DNA from: JAQGMJ01 sp036271855
GTDB lineage: Bacteria; Pseudomonadota; Gammaproteobacteria; Burkholderiales; JAEUOS01
Reading direction: 5' to 3'
DNA length: 11,010 bases
NCBI GenBank assembly: GCA_036271855.1
Contig: DATAZV010000158.1
Location: forward strand, 1 to 11,010
The position numbers were made by a program, and so were the translations under genes. The notes under the pieces were generated by a model that had not been told where the DNA came from, made no database searches, and saw only the letters and a list, made by a program, of their open reading frames with translations. Of this stretch, positions 1-6,870 are shown piece after piece (positions within the stretch are counted from its first letter, which is position 1; each line of letters begins with the position of its first letter).

Positions 1-382
1 GTCGCAGTGGGACATACCGATCGACTACGAAGCCTATGCCAAGGTCGGCGCGGTGGTCGGCCACGGCGGCCTGGTGGTGCATGACGACACCGCCAACCTC
101 GCGGGCCTGGCGCGCTACGCGATGGAATTCTGCGCCATCGAATCCTGCGGCAAGTGCACGCCCTGCCGCATCGGCTCCACCCGCGGCGCCGAAGTGATCG
201 ACAAGATCATCGCCAACGACAACCGCGCCAAGCAGGTCCATTTGCTGCGCGACCTGTGCGACACCATGGTGGGCGGCAGCCTGTGCGCGATGGGCGGCAT
301 GACGCCCTTCCCGGTGCTCTCCGCCCTCAACAATTTCCCCGAAGACTTCGGCTTGTCCAGCGATGACCGCAAGGCTGCCTGA
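1..382 (+). CDS. fdsB: NAD-dependent formate dehydrogenase beta subunit FdsB, C-terminal part (5' truncated)
   Basis: This is the last ~126 residues of a gene that starts left of the window; the reading frame is open from base 2. FdsB is the NuoF-like, FMN- and [4Fe-4S]-carrying subunit that hands electrons from the FdsA cofactors to NAD+ in the cytoplasmic formate dehydrogenase. The diagnostic part is visible: ESCGKCTPCRIGS supplies three Cys ligands (codons at 146, 155 and 164) and a fourth Cys lies in GSLCAMGG (codon at 284), giving the C-x2-C-x2-C-x~40-C pattern of the NuoF cluster. The upstream GGLVVHDD stretch and downstream TPFPVLSALNNFPEDF also fit the family. It is followed after 15 bp by fdsA, which separates it from a complex I nuoF. 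The FMN/NADH-binding half is outside the window and cannot be judged. Confidence 0.93.
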   Translation, partial: SQWDIPIDYEAYAKVGAVVGHGGLVVHDDTANLAGLARYAMEFCAIESCGKCTPCRIGSTRGAEVIDKIIANDNRAKQVHLLRDLCDTMVGGSLCAMGGMTPFPVLSALNNFPEDFGLSSDDRKAA

Positions 383-397
383 TAAGGAATCACAACT

Positions 398-3265
398 ATG
401 TTCAAAAACGTTGAAACCGATTACGGCACCCCGGCGCGCGAAAGCGCCACCGAAGTCACGCTGAACATCGACGGCCAGGACGTCACCGTCCCCGCCGGCA
501 CTTCCCTGATGCGCGCCGCCGTCGACGCCGGCATCAAGGTGCCCAAGCTCTGCGCCACCGACAGCCTGGAACCCTTCGGTTCCTGCCGCCTGTGCCTGGT
601 CGAAATCGAAGGCCGGCGCGGCTACCCCGCCTCCTGCACCACCCCCGCCGAAGCCGGCATGAAGGTGAAGACGCAGACGCCGAAATTGCAGGACATCCGC
701 AAGGGCGTAATGGAGCTCTACATCTCCGACCACCCGCTGGACTGCCTCACCTGCGCCGCCAACGGCGACTGCGAGCTGCAGGACATGGCCGGTGTCACGG
801 GTCTGCGCGAAGTGCGCTACGGCTACGAGGGCGACAACCACCTGAAGGCGAAAAAGGACGAGTCCAACCCCTATTTCACCTACGACCCGTCGAAATGCAT
901 CGTCTGCAACCGCTGCGTGCGCGCCTGTGAAGAAACCCAGGGCACGTTCGCGCTGACCATCAGCGGCCGCGGCTTCGAGTCGCGCGTCTCGCCCGGGCAG
1001 GACCAGCCCTTCATGGAGTCGGAGTGCGTCTCCTGCGGCGCCTGCGTGCAGGCCTGCCCGACGGCGACGCTGCAAGAGAAAACCGTGATCAACCTCGGCC
1101 AGGCCGAGCACAGCGAAATCACCACCTGCGCCTATTGCGGAGTCGGCTGCTCCTTCAAGGCCGAGATGAAGGGCAACCAGGTGGTGCGCATGGTGCCGTA
1201 CAAGGACGGCCGCGCCAACGAAGGCCACTCCTGCGTCAAGGGCCGCTTCGCCTGGGGCTATGCAACCCACAAGGACCGGATCCAGAAGCCGATGATCCGC
1301 TCCAAGATCACCGACCCCTGGCGCGAAGTCAGCTGGGAAGAAGCCATCGGCTACGCCGCTTCCGAATTCCGCCGCATCCAGGCGAAGTACGGGAAAGATT
1401 CGATCGGCGGCATCACCTCTTCGCGCTGCACCAACGAAGAAACCTACCTGGTGCAAAAGCTGATCCGCGCCGCCTTCGGCAACAACAACGTCGACACCTG
1501 CGCCCGCGTCTGCCACTCGCCCACCGGCTATGGCCTGGGCCAGACCTACGGCACCTCCGCCGGCACGCAAACCTTCAAGTCGGTGGAGAAGGCCGACGTC
1601 ATCATGGTGATCGGCGCCAACCCCGGCGCGGCGCACCCGGTGTTCGCCTCGCGGATGAAGCGCAGGCTGCGTGCCGGCGCCAGGCTGATCGTGGTCGACC
1701 CGCGCAAGATCGACCTGGTCGACTCGCCCCACGTCAAGGCCGACTATCACCTGCAGTTGAAGCCCGGCACCAACGTCGCCGTCATCAGCTCGCTGGCCCA
1801 TGTGGTGGTCACCGAGGGCCTGCTGGCGCAGGACTACATCGCCGAGCGCTGCGACGACAAGAGCTTTCGCGAGTGGCGCGACTTTGTCGCCCGCCCGGAA
1901 AATTCACCGGAAGCCATGGCCGCCATCACCGGCGTGCCGGCCGACATCGTGCGCAATGCTGCGCGCCTCTACGCCACCGGCGGCAACGCCGCCATCTACT
2001 ACGGCCTGGGCGTCACCGAGCATGCGCAAGGCTCGACCATGGTGATGGGCATCGCCAACCTCGCCATGTGCACCGGCAACGTCGGCCGCGAAGGCGTGGG
2101 CGTGAACCCGCTGCGCGGCCAGAACAACGTGCAGGGCGCCTGCGACATGGGTTCCTTCCCGCACGAGCTGCCGGGCTATCGCCACATTTCGGACTCCACC
2201 ACCCGCGCGCAATTCGAAGGCGCCTGGGGCGTCGAGCTGGCCCCGGAGCCGGGCCTGCGCATTCCCAACATGTTCGAAGCCGCGCTCGAAGGCAGCTTCA
2301 TGGGCCTGTACTGCGAAGGCGAAGACATCGTCCAGTCCGACCCCAACACCCAGCACGTCGCCTCCGCGCTGATGGCGATGGAATGCATCGTGGTGCAGGA
2401 CATTTTCCTCAACGAAACCGCGAAGTACGCCCACGTGCTGCTGCCCGGCGCCTCCTTCCTCGAAAAAGACGGCACCTTCACCAACGCCGAGCGCCGCATT
2501 TCGCGCGTGCGCAAGGTGATGCCCCCGCTCACCGGCTACGCCGACTGGGAAGTCACCCAACTGCTGTCGAACGCGCTGGGCTACCCGATGAACTACAAGC
2601 ATCCGTCCGAGATCATGGACGAGATCGCCGCGCTCACCCCTAGCTTCGCCGGCGTCAGCTACGAAAAGATCGAGCGCCTGGGCAGCGTGCAATGGCCGTG
2701 CAACGACAACACCGAAGAAGCCGGCACTTCCATCATGCACGTCGGCAAGTTCGTGCGCGGCAAGGGGCGCTTCATCATCACCAAGTACGTCGCCAGCGAC
2801 GAAAAGGTGACGCGCAAATTCCCGTTGCTGCTGACCACGGGCCGCATCCTGTCGCAATACAACGTCGGCGCGCAGACCCGGCGCACGCCGAACTCGATGT
2901 GGCACAGCGAAGACGTGCTGGAAATCCACCCGGTGGATGCCGAAGACCGCGGCATCAACGACGGCAACTGGGTCGGCATCCAGAGCCGCGCCGGCGAAAC
3001 CGTGCTGCGCGCTGTGGTCACCGAGCGCATGCAGCCGGGCGTGGTCTACACCACCTTCCACTTCCCCGAGTCCGGCGCCAACGTCATCACCACCGACAGT
3101 TCCGACTGGGCCACCAACTGCCCCGAGTACAAGGTCACGGCGGTGCAGGTGTTGCCGGTGGCGCAACCTTCGGAGTGGCAACGCGACTACACCCGCTTCA
3201 ACAAGGTGCAAGAGGATTTGTTGAAGAACCGCGAACTGGCCGCGCTGCCGGCAGGCGGCAAGTAA
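398..3265 (+). CDS. fdsA: NAD-dependent formate dehydrogenase alpha (catalytic Mo) subunit FdsA
   Basis: This 955-residue protein is the catalytic subunit, oxidising formate to CO2 at a bis-MGD molybdenum (or tungsten) centre. Its length is close to known FdsA proteins. Domains in order: a [2Fe-2S] ferredoxin domain with C52, C63, C66 and C80; a His-Cys [4Fe-4S] site (H112, C116, C119, C125); two ferredoxin-type [4Fe-4S] clusters (C167/170/173/177 and C210/213/216/220); the [4Fe-4S] next to the Mo cofactor (C244, C247, C251, C279); the molybdopterin oxidoreductase core; and a dinucleotide-binding C-terminal domain from about residue 807. The active site is C372-H373 in ARVCHSPT, so it is a Cys and not a selenocysteine enzyme. 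R573 in NPLRGQNN matches the conserved substrate Arg. All cluster ligands look intact. The ATG is preceded by AAGGAA at 384-389. Translational coupling with fdsB is likely given the 15-bp gap. There is no Tat signal, consistent with a cytoplasmic enzyme. Confidence 0.97.
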   Translation: MFKNVETDYGTPARESATEVTLNIDGQDVTVPAGTSLMRAAVDAGIKVPKLCATDSLEPFGSCRLCLVEIEGRRGYPASCTTPAEAGMKVKTQTPKLQDIRKGVMELYISDHPLDCLTCAANGDCELQDMAGVTGLREVRYGYEGDNHLKAKKDESNPYFTYDPSKCIVCNRCVRACEETQGTFALTISGRGFESRVSPGQDQPFMESECVSCGACVQACPTATLQEKTVINLGQAEHSEITTCAYCGVGCSFKAEMKGNQVVRMVPYKDGRANEGHSCVKGRFAWGYATHKDRIQKPMIRSKITDPWREVSWEEAIGYAASEFRRIQAKYGKDSIGGITSSRCTNEETYLVQKLIRAAFGNNNVDTCARVCHSPTGYGLGQTYGTSAGTQTFKSVEKADVIMVIGANPGAAHPVFASRMKRRLRAGARLIVVDPRKIDLVDSPHVKADYHLQLKPGTNVAVISSLAHVVVTEGLLAQDYIAERCDDKSFREWRDFVARPENSPEAMAAITGVPADIVRNAARLYATGGNAAIYYGLGVTEHAQGSTMVMGIANLAMCTGNVGREGVGVNPLRGQNNVQGACDMGSFPHELPGYRHISDSTTRAQFEGAWGVELAPEPGLRIPNMFEAALEGSFMGLYCEGEDIVQSDPNTQHVASALMAMECIVVQDIFLNETAKYAHVLLPGASFLEKDGTFTNAERRISRVRKVMPPLTGYADWEVTQLLSNALGYPMNYKHPSEIMDEIAALTPSFAGVSYEKIERLGSVQWPCNDNTEEAGTSIMHVGKFVRGKGRFIITKYVASDEKVTRKFPLLLTTGRILSQYNVGAQTRRTPNSMWHSEDVLEIHPVDAEDRGINDGNWVGIQSRAGETVLRAVVTERMQPGVVYTTFHFPESGANVITTDSSDWATNCPEYKVTAVQVLPVAQPSEWQRDYTRFNKVQEDLLKNRELAALPAGGK

Positions 3266-3272
3266 GGCACGC

Positions 3273-4115
3273 ATGAAACCCGGCGAACCCTTTCTCGCGC
3301 CCGTGGCCGCCATCGAGCCTGGCAGCCGCACGGTCGAAGTCAGCGGCCTGCGCGGCGGCCAGGCCTTTGCCGGCGCCGACCGTGTCGCCGAAGAGGTGCC
3401 GGTGGCACTTGAATTCAACGGCATTTCGCATGCCGTGATGCTGGCAACGCCGCGCGACCTGGAAGACTTCGCCCTCGGTTTTTCTCTCGCCGAAGGCATC
3501 CTTGACAAGCGTGCCGACCTCTACGACATCGAGATCGACGAGGCACCCGAGGGCATCACCCTGCGCCTGGAAATCGCCGCTTCCTGTTTCGCGCGCCTCA
3601 AACAATACCGGCGCAATCTCGCCGGGCGCACCGGTTGCGGCCTGTGCGGCACCGAAAGCCTGGCGCAGGCGCTGCGCCCGGTTCCTCGCGTCGTCCATGC
3701 GTTTACCGTTGACGGTGCCGCGATCAGTCGCGGCCTGCAGGCGATGCGTGCGCAACAGGTGTTGCAACAGGCCACCGGCGCGGTGCACGCTGCCGCCTGG
3801 TGCAACGCCGAAGGCGAAGTGGTGTTGCTGCGTGAAGACGTGGGCCGCCACAACGCGCTCGACAAGCTGGTCGGCGCGCTGGCCCGCGCGCATGTCGCCA
3901 CCGACGCCGGCTTCGCCCTGGTCACCAGCCGCGCCAGTTACGAGATGGTGCAAAAGGCCGCGATGGCCGGCATCGGCGTGCTGGCCGCGATTTCCGCCCC
4001 CACCGCTCTCGCCATCCAGACCGCGCAGGCCGCCAATCTGGCGCTGGCCGGCTTCGCCCGCGAGCAGGACATGGTCCTCTACGCCCACCCCGAGCGGGTG
4101 CTACGTCACGTATAA
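3273..4115 (+). CDS. fdhD: FdhD/FdsC sulfurtransferase for formate dehydrogenase Mo cofactor
   Basis: This 280-residue protein belongs to the FdhD family, which carries sulfur from a cysteine desulfurase to the bis-MGD cofactor and delivers the sulfurated cofactor to the formate dehydrogenase; in fds operons it is called FdsC. The redox/sulfur-relay motif is present as GCGLCG with C122 and C125, almost the same numbering as the C121/C124 pair of the E. coli protein. Other family blocks are TPRDLEDFALGFSLAEGI near residues 66-83, REDVGRHNALDKLVGAL around 189-205, and TSRASYEMVQKAAMAGI. The start is 7 bp after the fdsA stop, and its AAGG Shine-Dalgarno (3264-3267) overlaps that stop codon, implying translational coupling. 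Placement between fdsA and fdsD matches the fdsGBACD order known from Cupriavidus necator. It is probably dedicated to FdsA. Confidence 0.95.
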   Translation: MKPGEPFLAPVAAIEPGSRTVEVSGLRGGQAFAGADRVAEEVPVALEFNGISHAVMLATPRDLEDFALGFSLAEGILDKRADLYDIEIDEAPEGITLRLEIAASCFARLKQYRRNLAGRTGCGLCGTESLAQALRPVPRVVHAFTVDGAAISRGLQAMRAQQVLQQATGAVHAAAWCNAEGEVVLLREDVGRHNALDKLVGALARAHVATDAGFALVTSRASYEMVQKAAMAGIGVLAAISAPTALAIQTAQAANLALAGFAREQDMVLYAHPERVLRHV

Positions 4116-4130
4116 GAAGGCTTTAGAAAA

Positions 4131-4364
4131 ATGGAAAACCACGATCCCGCCGAAAACCTGGTGCGCATGGCCAACCGCATCGGCGACTTTTTCGAGTCCA
4201 TGCCCGATCGCGCCGAAGCCGTCGACGGCATCGCCACCCATATCAAGAAGTTCTGGGAGCCGCGCATGCGCCGCCACATCCTCGCCTACATCGAGGCCGG
4301 CGGCAGCGGCCTGCACCCGATGGTGCTCGAAGCCATCCGCGACCACGTCACCGCGCCCGCCTGA
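4131..4364 (+). CDS. fdsD: Formate dehydrogenase delta subunit FdsD
   Basis: This is a small soluble protein of 77 residues, fitting FdsD, the last gene of fds operons. The N-terminal NLVRMANRIGDFFE helix, the IATHIKKFWEPRMRR segment and the HPMVLEAI C-terminus are typical of the family. FdsD is reported to be needed for, or associated with, the active formate dehydrogenase, but its precise role (stability, cofactor insertion or assembly) is not fixed and nothing here resolves it. There is no signal peptide, membrane segment or Cys, so it does not bind a cluster itself. It starts 15 bp after fdhD with AGAAGG (4115-4120) upstream. It closes the operon: the next gene is about 150 bp away, beyond hairpins. 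Confidence 0.92.
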   Translation: MENHDPAENLVRMANRIGDFFESMPDRAEAVDGIATHIKKFWEPRMRRHILAYIEAGGSGLHPMVLEAIRDHVTAPA

Positions 4365-4380
4365 GGCGCGCATCGCGCCG

Positions 4381-4402
4381 CGCCGCCTGTCCCCGGGCGG
4401 CG
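4381..4402 (+). other. GC-rich stem-loop after fdsD, no T-run
   Basis: CGCCGCC (4381-4387) pairs with GGCGGCG (4396-4402) across an 8-base loop, 17 bases after the fdsD stop. The following bases are AATTGTAAAAA, not a T-run, so as a + strand intrinsic terminator it is weak. It may protect the 3' end of the fds mRNA or act with the second hairpin further on. Confidence 0.4.
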
Positions 4403-4456
4403 AATTGTAAAAATCGGTGAAGTCCGGCGCCCGCGTGCTGCGCCGCGACAAGCGGG

Positions 4457-4465
4457 TGCTATGCT
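4457..4465 (+). promoter_or_regulatory. Possible extended -10 promoter element
   Basis: TGCTATGCT at 4457-4465 fits an extended -10 (TG-N-TATNNT) about 47 bases before the start of the next gene. No convincing -35 hexamer sits 17 bases upstream, which an extended -10 can tolerate. If used, transcription would begin near 4472 and the short leader would contain the GGCGC/GCGCC hairpin and T-run. Sequence inference only. Confidence 0.27.
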
Positions 4466-4474
4466 TCGCGCAAA

Positions 4475-4498
4475 GGCGCAATCGGCGCCGGTTTTTTT
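4475..4498 (+). terminator. Terminator-like hairpin with T7 run between fdsD and the next gene
   Basis: GGCGC (4475-4479) pairs with GCGCC (4485-4489) over an AATCG loop; two G follow, then seven T (4492-4498). A competing longer-range pairing also exists: CCGGCGCC (4424-4431) with GGCGCCGG (4484-4491), whose 3' arm runs directly into the T-run. This is the best candidate for the end of the fds transcript. It lies only 1 base before the AGGA Shine-Dalgarno (4500-4503) of the next gene, so it could equally be a leader attenuator. Confidence 0.5.
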
Positions 4499-4511
4499 CA
4501 GGACTTGCGCA

Positions 4512-5114
4512 ATGTTCAACTTCAGCCGCGCGCTCAACCCGCGCCTGGCGCTGGCCGGCGTCGTCGCCTGCCTGCTGGTGATGTTCCTGCCCGCCGCCCA
4601 CGCGCAAATGCGCTCGGCCAAGCGCTGCGAAGACATCGACGTGCGGGTGGCGGCGGTCGACAGCACCTGCCGCACCAAGCAGGGGGGCGAGTTCCAGCGC
4701 TATCGCAACCCCACCTCCGGCTCCCTCGGCTGGCGCGACCTGCAGTCCGGCGGCCACATCTGGTACGACGCGGTGAAAATCAACGCCGCCCAGGTCGAGG
4801 CCGACGCCTGGTGCGGCAAGCAGCCGGGCCAGCGCGTGCCCGCGCTGGAAGACTACGAGCTCGCCGACTCGCACGGCTTCATCGAACTGGTCGGTGCCAT
4901 CGTCGCCAAGATCGACAAGCCGCTGCTGTATTCCTCGAAGATCGCGCAAATGGCCGTCGGCGACCGCGCCATCGGCTTCGCCCTGTTCACCGGCGACTAT
5001 CACGGCGTGCCGGCCGACCAGAAATTCGACAACGCCGTCATCATCTGCGTCAGCCTGTCCACCTCGGCGCCCTCCATCGGCGACGACCTGAAGCTGCCCG
5101 CCGCGCCGAAGTAG
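4512..5114 (+). CDS. Exported protein of unknown function, 200 aa
   Basis: I do not recognise the family with confidence. The start at 4512 is chosen over an in-frame ATG at 4461 because AGGA lies 8 bases upstream (4500-4503) and the N-terminus then reads as a Sec signal peptide: basic MFNFSRALNPR, a hydrophobic core ALAGVVACLLVMFL, and an AHA-Q cleavage site near residue 31. The mature part has four Cys (C39, C53, C101, C179), which could form disulfides in the periplasm. The stretch from IWYDAVKI to VPALEDYE (about 83-115) resembles the W-x-D-A ... C ... LPT-x-x-E core of DUF1566/FISUMP-type or lectin-like exported proteins; this is a weak, by-eye resemblance. It stands alone between fdsD and the Bug operon, so context gives no job. 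Confidence 0.72.
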   Translation: MFNFSRALNPRLALAGVVACLLVMFLPAAHAQMRSAKRCEDIDVRVAAVDSTCRTKQGGEFQRYRNPTSGSLGWRDLQSGGHIWYDAVKINAAQVEADAWCGKQPGQRVPALEDYELADSHGFIELVGAIVAKIDKPLLYSSKIAQMAVGDRAIGFALFTGDYHGVPADQKFDNAVIICVSLSTSAPSIGDDLKLPAAPK

Positions 5115-5181
5115 CCGGCGGCGCGGTGCCCTTCTTGGCAAGGCACGCCGCGAAAACTCGGGGTCGAGGATTACGCAAATA

Positions 5182-5206
5182 CGCTTTTGCGCCTTTTGCA
5201 AAAGCG
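5182..5206. repeat. Inverted repeat / stem-loop in intergenic region
   Basis: CGCTTTTGC (5182-5190) and GCAAAAGCG (5198-5206) are perfect 9-bp arms around a 7-base spacer, and the centre-right also holds the 12-bp palindrome CTTTTGCAAAAG. It lies 67 bases after the stop of the exported unknown protein. No T-run follows on either strand, so it may be a factor-assisted transcript end or a protein-binding site. It is the most AT-rich patch of its surroundings. Confidence 0.6.
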
Positions 5207-5236
5207 CATTTCCCTCACGGTGACCGCCGATTTTCG

Positions 5237-5254
5237 AGTACGAAGTGACGTACT
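5237..5254. promoter_or_regulatory. Operator-like inverted repeat AGTACG-N6-CGTACT
   Basis: AGTACG (5237-5242) and CGTACT (5249-5254) are perfect 6-bp arms with a 6-base spacer, the shape of a dimeric regulator's site. It lies 108 bp upstream of the Bug-family gene, and a second small palindrome, GTGCAC, follows at 5258-5263. TACTAA next to it might be a -10 but no matching -35 was found. No regulator gene is in the window, so the cognate protein is unknown. Confidence 0.4.
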
Positions 5255-5362
5255 AATGTGCACTACCCGCCGCGTTCCAACCCTCGCCTCCGTTTTCTGG
5301 CAGAGTAGCCCCCGGGCACCCGCATCCGGCAGCCCGCACAATTAAAACCAGCAGGAGACAAA

Positions 5363-6358
5363 ATGCCGTTCGCACCCGCGCTCACGCGCTGTCTGCCGTC
5401 GCTCGTCTTCATCTCCGCGGCCCTCGCCGCCTTCGGCTCCGCCGGCCAAGCTGCCGCCCAAGCCTGGCCCGCCAAGCCCATCCGCATCATCGTCCCCGCC
5501 TCGCCCGGCGGCGCCATCGATATCACCGCGCGCCTGACCGCCATCAAACTGCAGGAAGTGCTCGGCCAGCCGGTGGCGGTGGAAAACCGCCCCGGTGCCT
5601 CCAACATCAGCGGCACCGACGCGGTGGCCAAGGCCGCGCCCGACGGCTACACGCTCTTGATGTGCTCGCTATCGCAAGCCACCAACCCCAGCACCATCAA
5701 GCGCCTGCCCTACGACACGGCGAAGGACTTCGAGCCGGTGGTGTTCACCCACCTGGTGCCGCTGATGCTGGTGGTGCACCCCAGCGTGCCGGCGAAAAAC
5801 GTGCAGGAGCTGGTGGTCTGGCTCAAGGCCAATCCGGACAAGGCCTCCTATGCATCGAGTGGCACCGGCAGCTCGCTGCACATGTCCACCGAGCTGTTCA
5901 AGAGCATGACCGGCACGAAAATTCTGCACGTACCCTACAAGGGCAGCACCGCCGCGCATCCGGACGTGATCTCCGGACGCGTGACGATGATCATCGACAC
6001 CATCACCGCCATCCTGCCGCACACCAAAACCGGCGCGGTGCGCGCCCTGGCGGTGACCACCATCAAGCGCGCCACCATCGCGCCAGACATTCCCACCATG
6101 GCCGAGTCCGGCCTGCCCGGCTACGACACCAGCACCTGGGGCGGCATTCTCGCGCCCGCCGGCACGCCCAAGGACGTGGTGAGCAAGCTCAATGCCGAAT
6201 TCGTCAAGGCGCTGAACCAGCCCGACGTCAAATCCCGCCTGGCCGAGTCCGGCGTGGAAACCGGCGGCGGCAGCCCGCAGCAATTCGGCGAATTCATCCG
6301 CACCGAGACCGTGAAGTGGGCCAGGGTGGCGAAGGACGCGGGCATCGTGCCGGAGTAG
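5363..6358 (+). CDS. Bug/TctC-family tripartite tricarboxylate transporter substrate-binding protein
   Basis: This 331-residue exported protein is of the Bug (Bordetella uptake gene)/TctC family, which binds small, usually carboxylated, solutes in the periplasm for TctAB-type transporters or for signalling. A signal peptide covers about residues 1-33 (LVFISAALAAFGSAGQAAAQA). The family blocks are clear: WPAKPIRIIVPASPGG (35-50), DITAR, VENRPGAS (73-80), DGYTLL (94-99), HVPYKG (189-194), a GRVTMIIDT block, and WGGILAPAGTP (259-269). Length is normal. The start has a good Shine-Dalgarno (GCAGGAG, about 5351-5357). The usual hallmark Asp of the ligand loop appears as ID at 52-53 after SPGGA. No tctA/tctB gene is adjacent, as is common for this family in Burkholderiales. 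It is followed after 59 bp by an exported cupin on the same strand. The ligand cannot be told from sequence. Confidence 0.93.
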   Translation: MPFAPALTRCLPSLVFISAALAAFGSAGQAAAQAWPAKPIRIIVPASPGGAIDITARLTAIKLQEVLGQPVAVENRPGASNISGTDAVAKAAPDGYTLLMCSLSQATNPSTIKRLPYDTAKDFEPVVFTHLVPLMLVVHPSVPAKNVQELVVWLKANPDKASYASSGTGSSLHMSTELFKSMTGTKILHVPYKGSTAAHPDVISGRVTMIIDTITAILPHTKTGAVRALAVTTIKRATIAPDIPTMAESGLPGYDTSTWGGILAPAGTPKDVVSKLNAEFVKALNQPDVKSRLAESGVETGGGSPQQFGEFIRTETVKWARVAKDAGIVPE

Positions 6359-6417
6359 GCCAAGCCGGTTGTTGAAATTTCCAGTGCAGGTCCATCAGCA
6401 TAAAAAAGGAGCGCATC

Positions 6418-6819
6418 GTGATTTCACCCAGCAGAAAACTGTTTCTGGTCGCCGCTATATTTGGCGCTTGCCTCGCCCTGCCCGCCCAGGCGCAGGAGTC
6501 GAGCGCCCGCAAGGAGCTCAAGCGCATCGACATGGCGGAGGCGCCGAACATGGAAATCATCAGCTCCATCACCGAATACAAGCCCGGCGACGAGCTGCCG
6601 CGCCACATGCACAACGGCACCGAAATGGGCTACGTGGTGCAGGGCTCGACCATCCAGGTGCCCGGCAAGGACCCGATGATGCTGGCCACCGGCGCACCGC
6701 TGCAAAACCTGCGCGGCGTGCCGCACGGCGGCTTCAAGATCGTCGGCCCGACTTCCCTGGTCCTGTTCACCGTGCATATCGTCGACAAGGGCAAGCCGCT
6801 GTACGACACCGCGAAGTAA
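6418..6819 (+). CDS. Exported single-domain cupin protein
   Basis: This is a 133-residue protein beginning at GTG; GGAG at 6408-6411 lies 6 bases upstream and supports that start. A signal peptide is clear: basic SRK, a hydrophobic stretch LFLVAAIFGACLALP and an AQA cleavage site near residue 25. The mature part is one cupin barrel. Motif 1 matches the consensus exactly: G57-x5-H63-x-H65-x3-E69-x6-G76, giving two His and one Glu metal ligands; motif 2 gives H103 in VPHGG. A divalent metal (Fe, Mn, Zn or Ni) is therefore likely. Small cupins may be isomerases, lyases, dioxygenases or merely binding proteins, so the reaction is open. Most bacterial cupins are cytoplasmic, so the export signal is notable. 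It lies between a solute-binding protein and an exported hydrolase, with 59- and 51-bp gaps, suggesting one operon acting in the periplasm. Confidence 0.88.
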   Translation: MISPSRKLFLVAAIFGACLALPAQAQESSARKELKRIDMAEAPNMEIISSITEYKPGDELPRHMHNGTEMGYVVQGSTIQVPGKDPMMLATGAPLQNLRGVPHGGFKIVGPTSLVLFTVHIVDKGKPLYDTAK

Positions 6820-6870
6820 AGCGGCGGCAAACCAAAACACAATTCCAACATCCCACCGAAGGAGAACGCC

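Noticed and set aside
1024..2643. 539-residue + strand frame inside fdsA
   Set aside because: It is an Arg/His/Pro-rich out-of-frame translation of fdsA, whose own frame carries all catalytic motifs.
1904..3508. 534-residue open frame antisense to fdsA and fdhD
   Set aside because: It is the complement shadow of strongly conserved genes in GC-rich DNA; the His/Gly/Ala/Val-rich translation matches no fold and has no ribosome site.
4461..4511. Earlier ATG for the exported 200-aa protein
   Set aside because: It would run through the terminator-like T-run and put 17 residues before the signal peptide; the ATG at 4512 has AGGA at proper spacing.
4101..5201. 366-residue minus-strand frame across fdsD and the exported protein
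   Set aside because: The + strand genes have ribosome sites, a signal peptide and family motifs; the minus frame is low-complexity and spans an intergenic hairpin region.
5298..5314. TGGCAG resembling a sigma-54 -24 element before the Bug gene
   Set aside because: The -12 position reads CCCC instead of TTGC/TGC, so the pair is absent.
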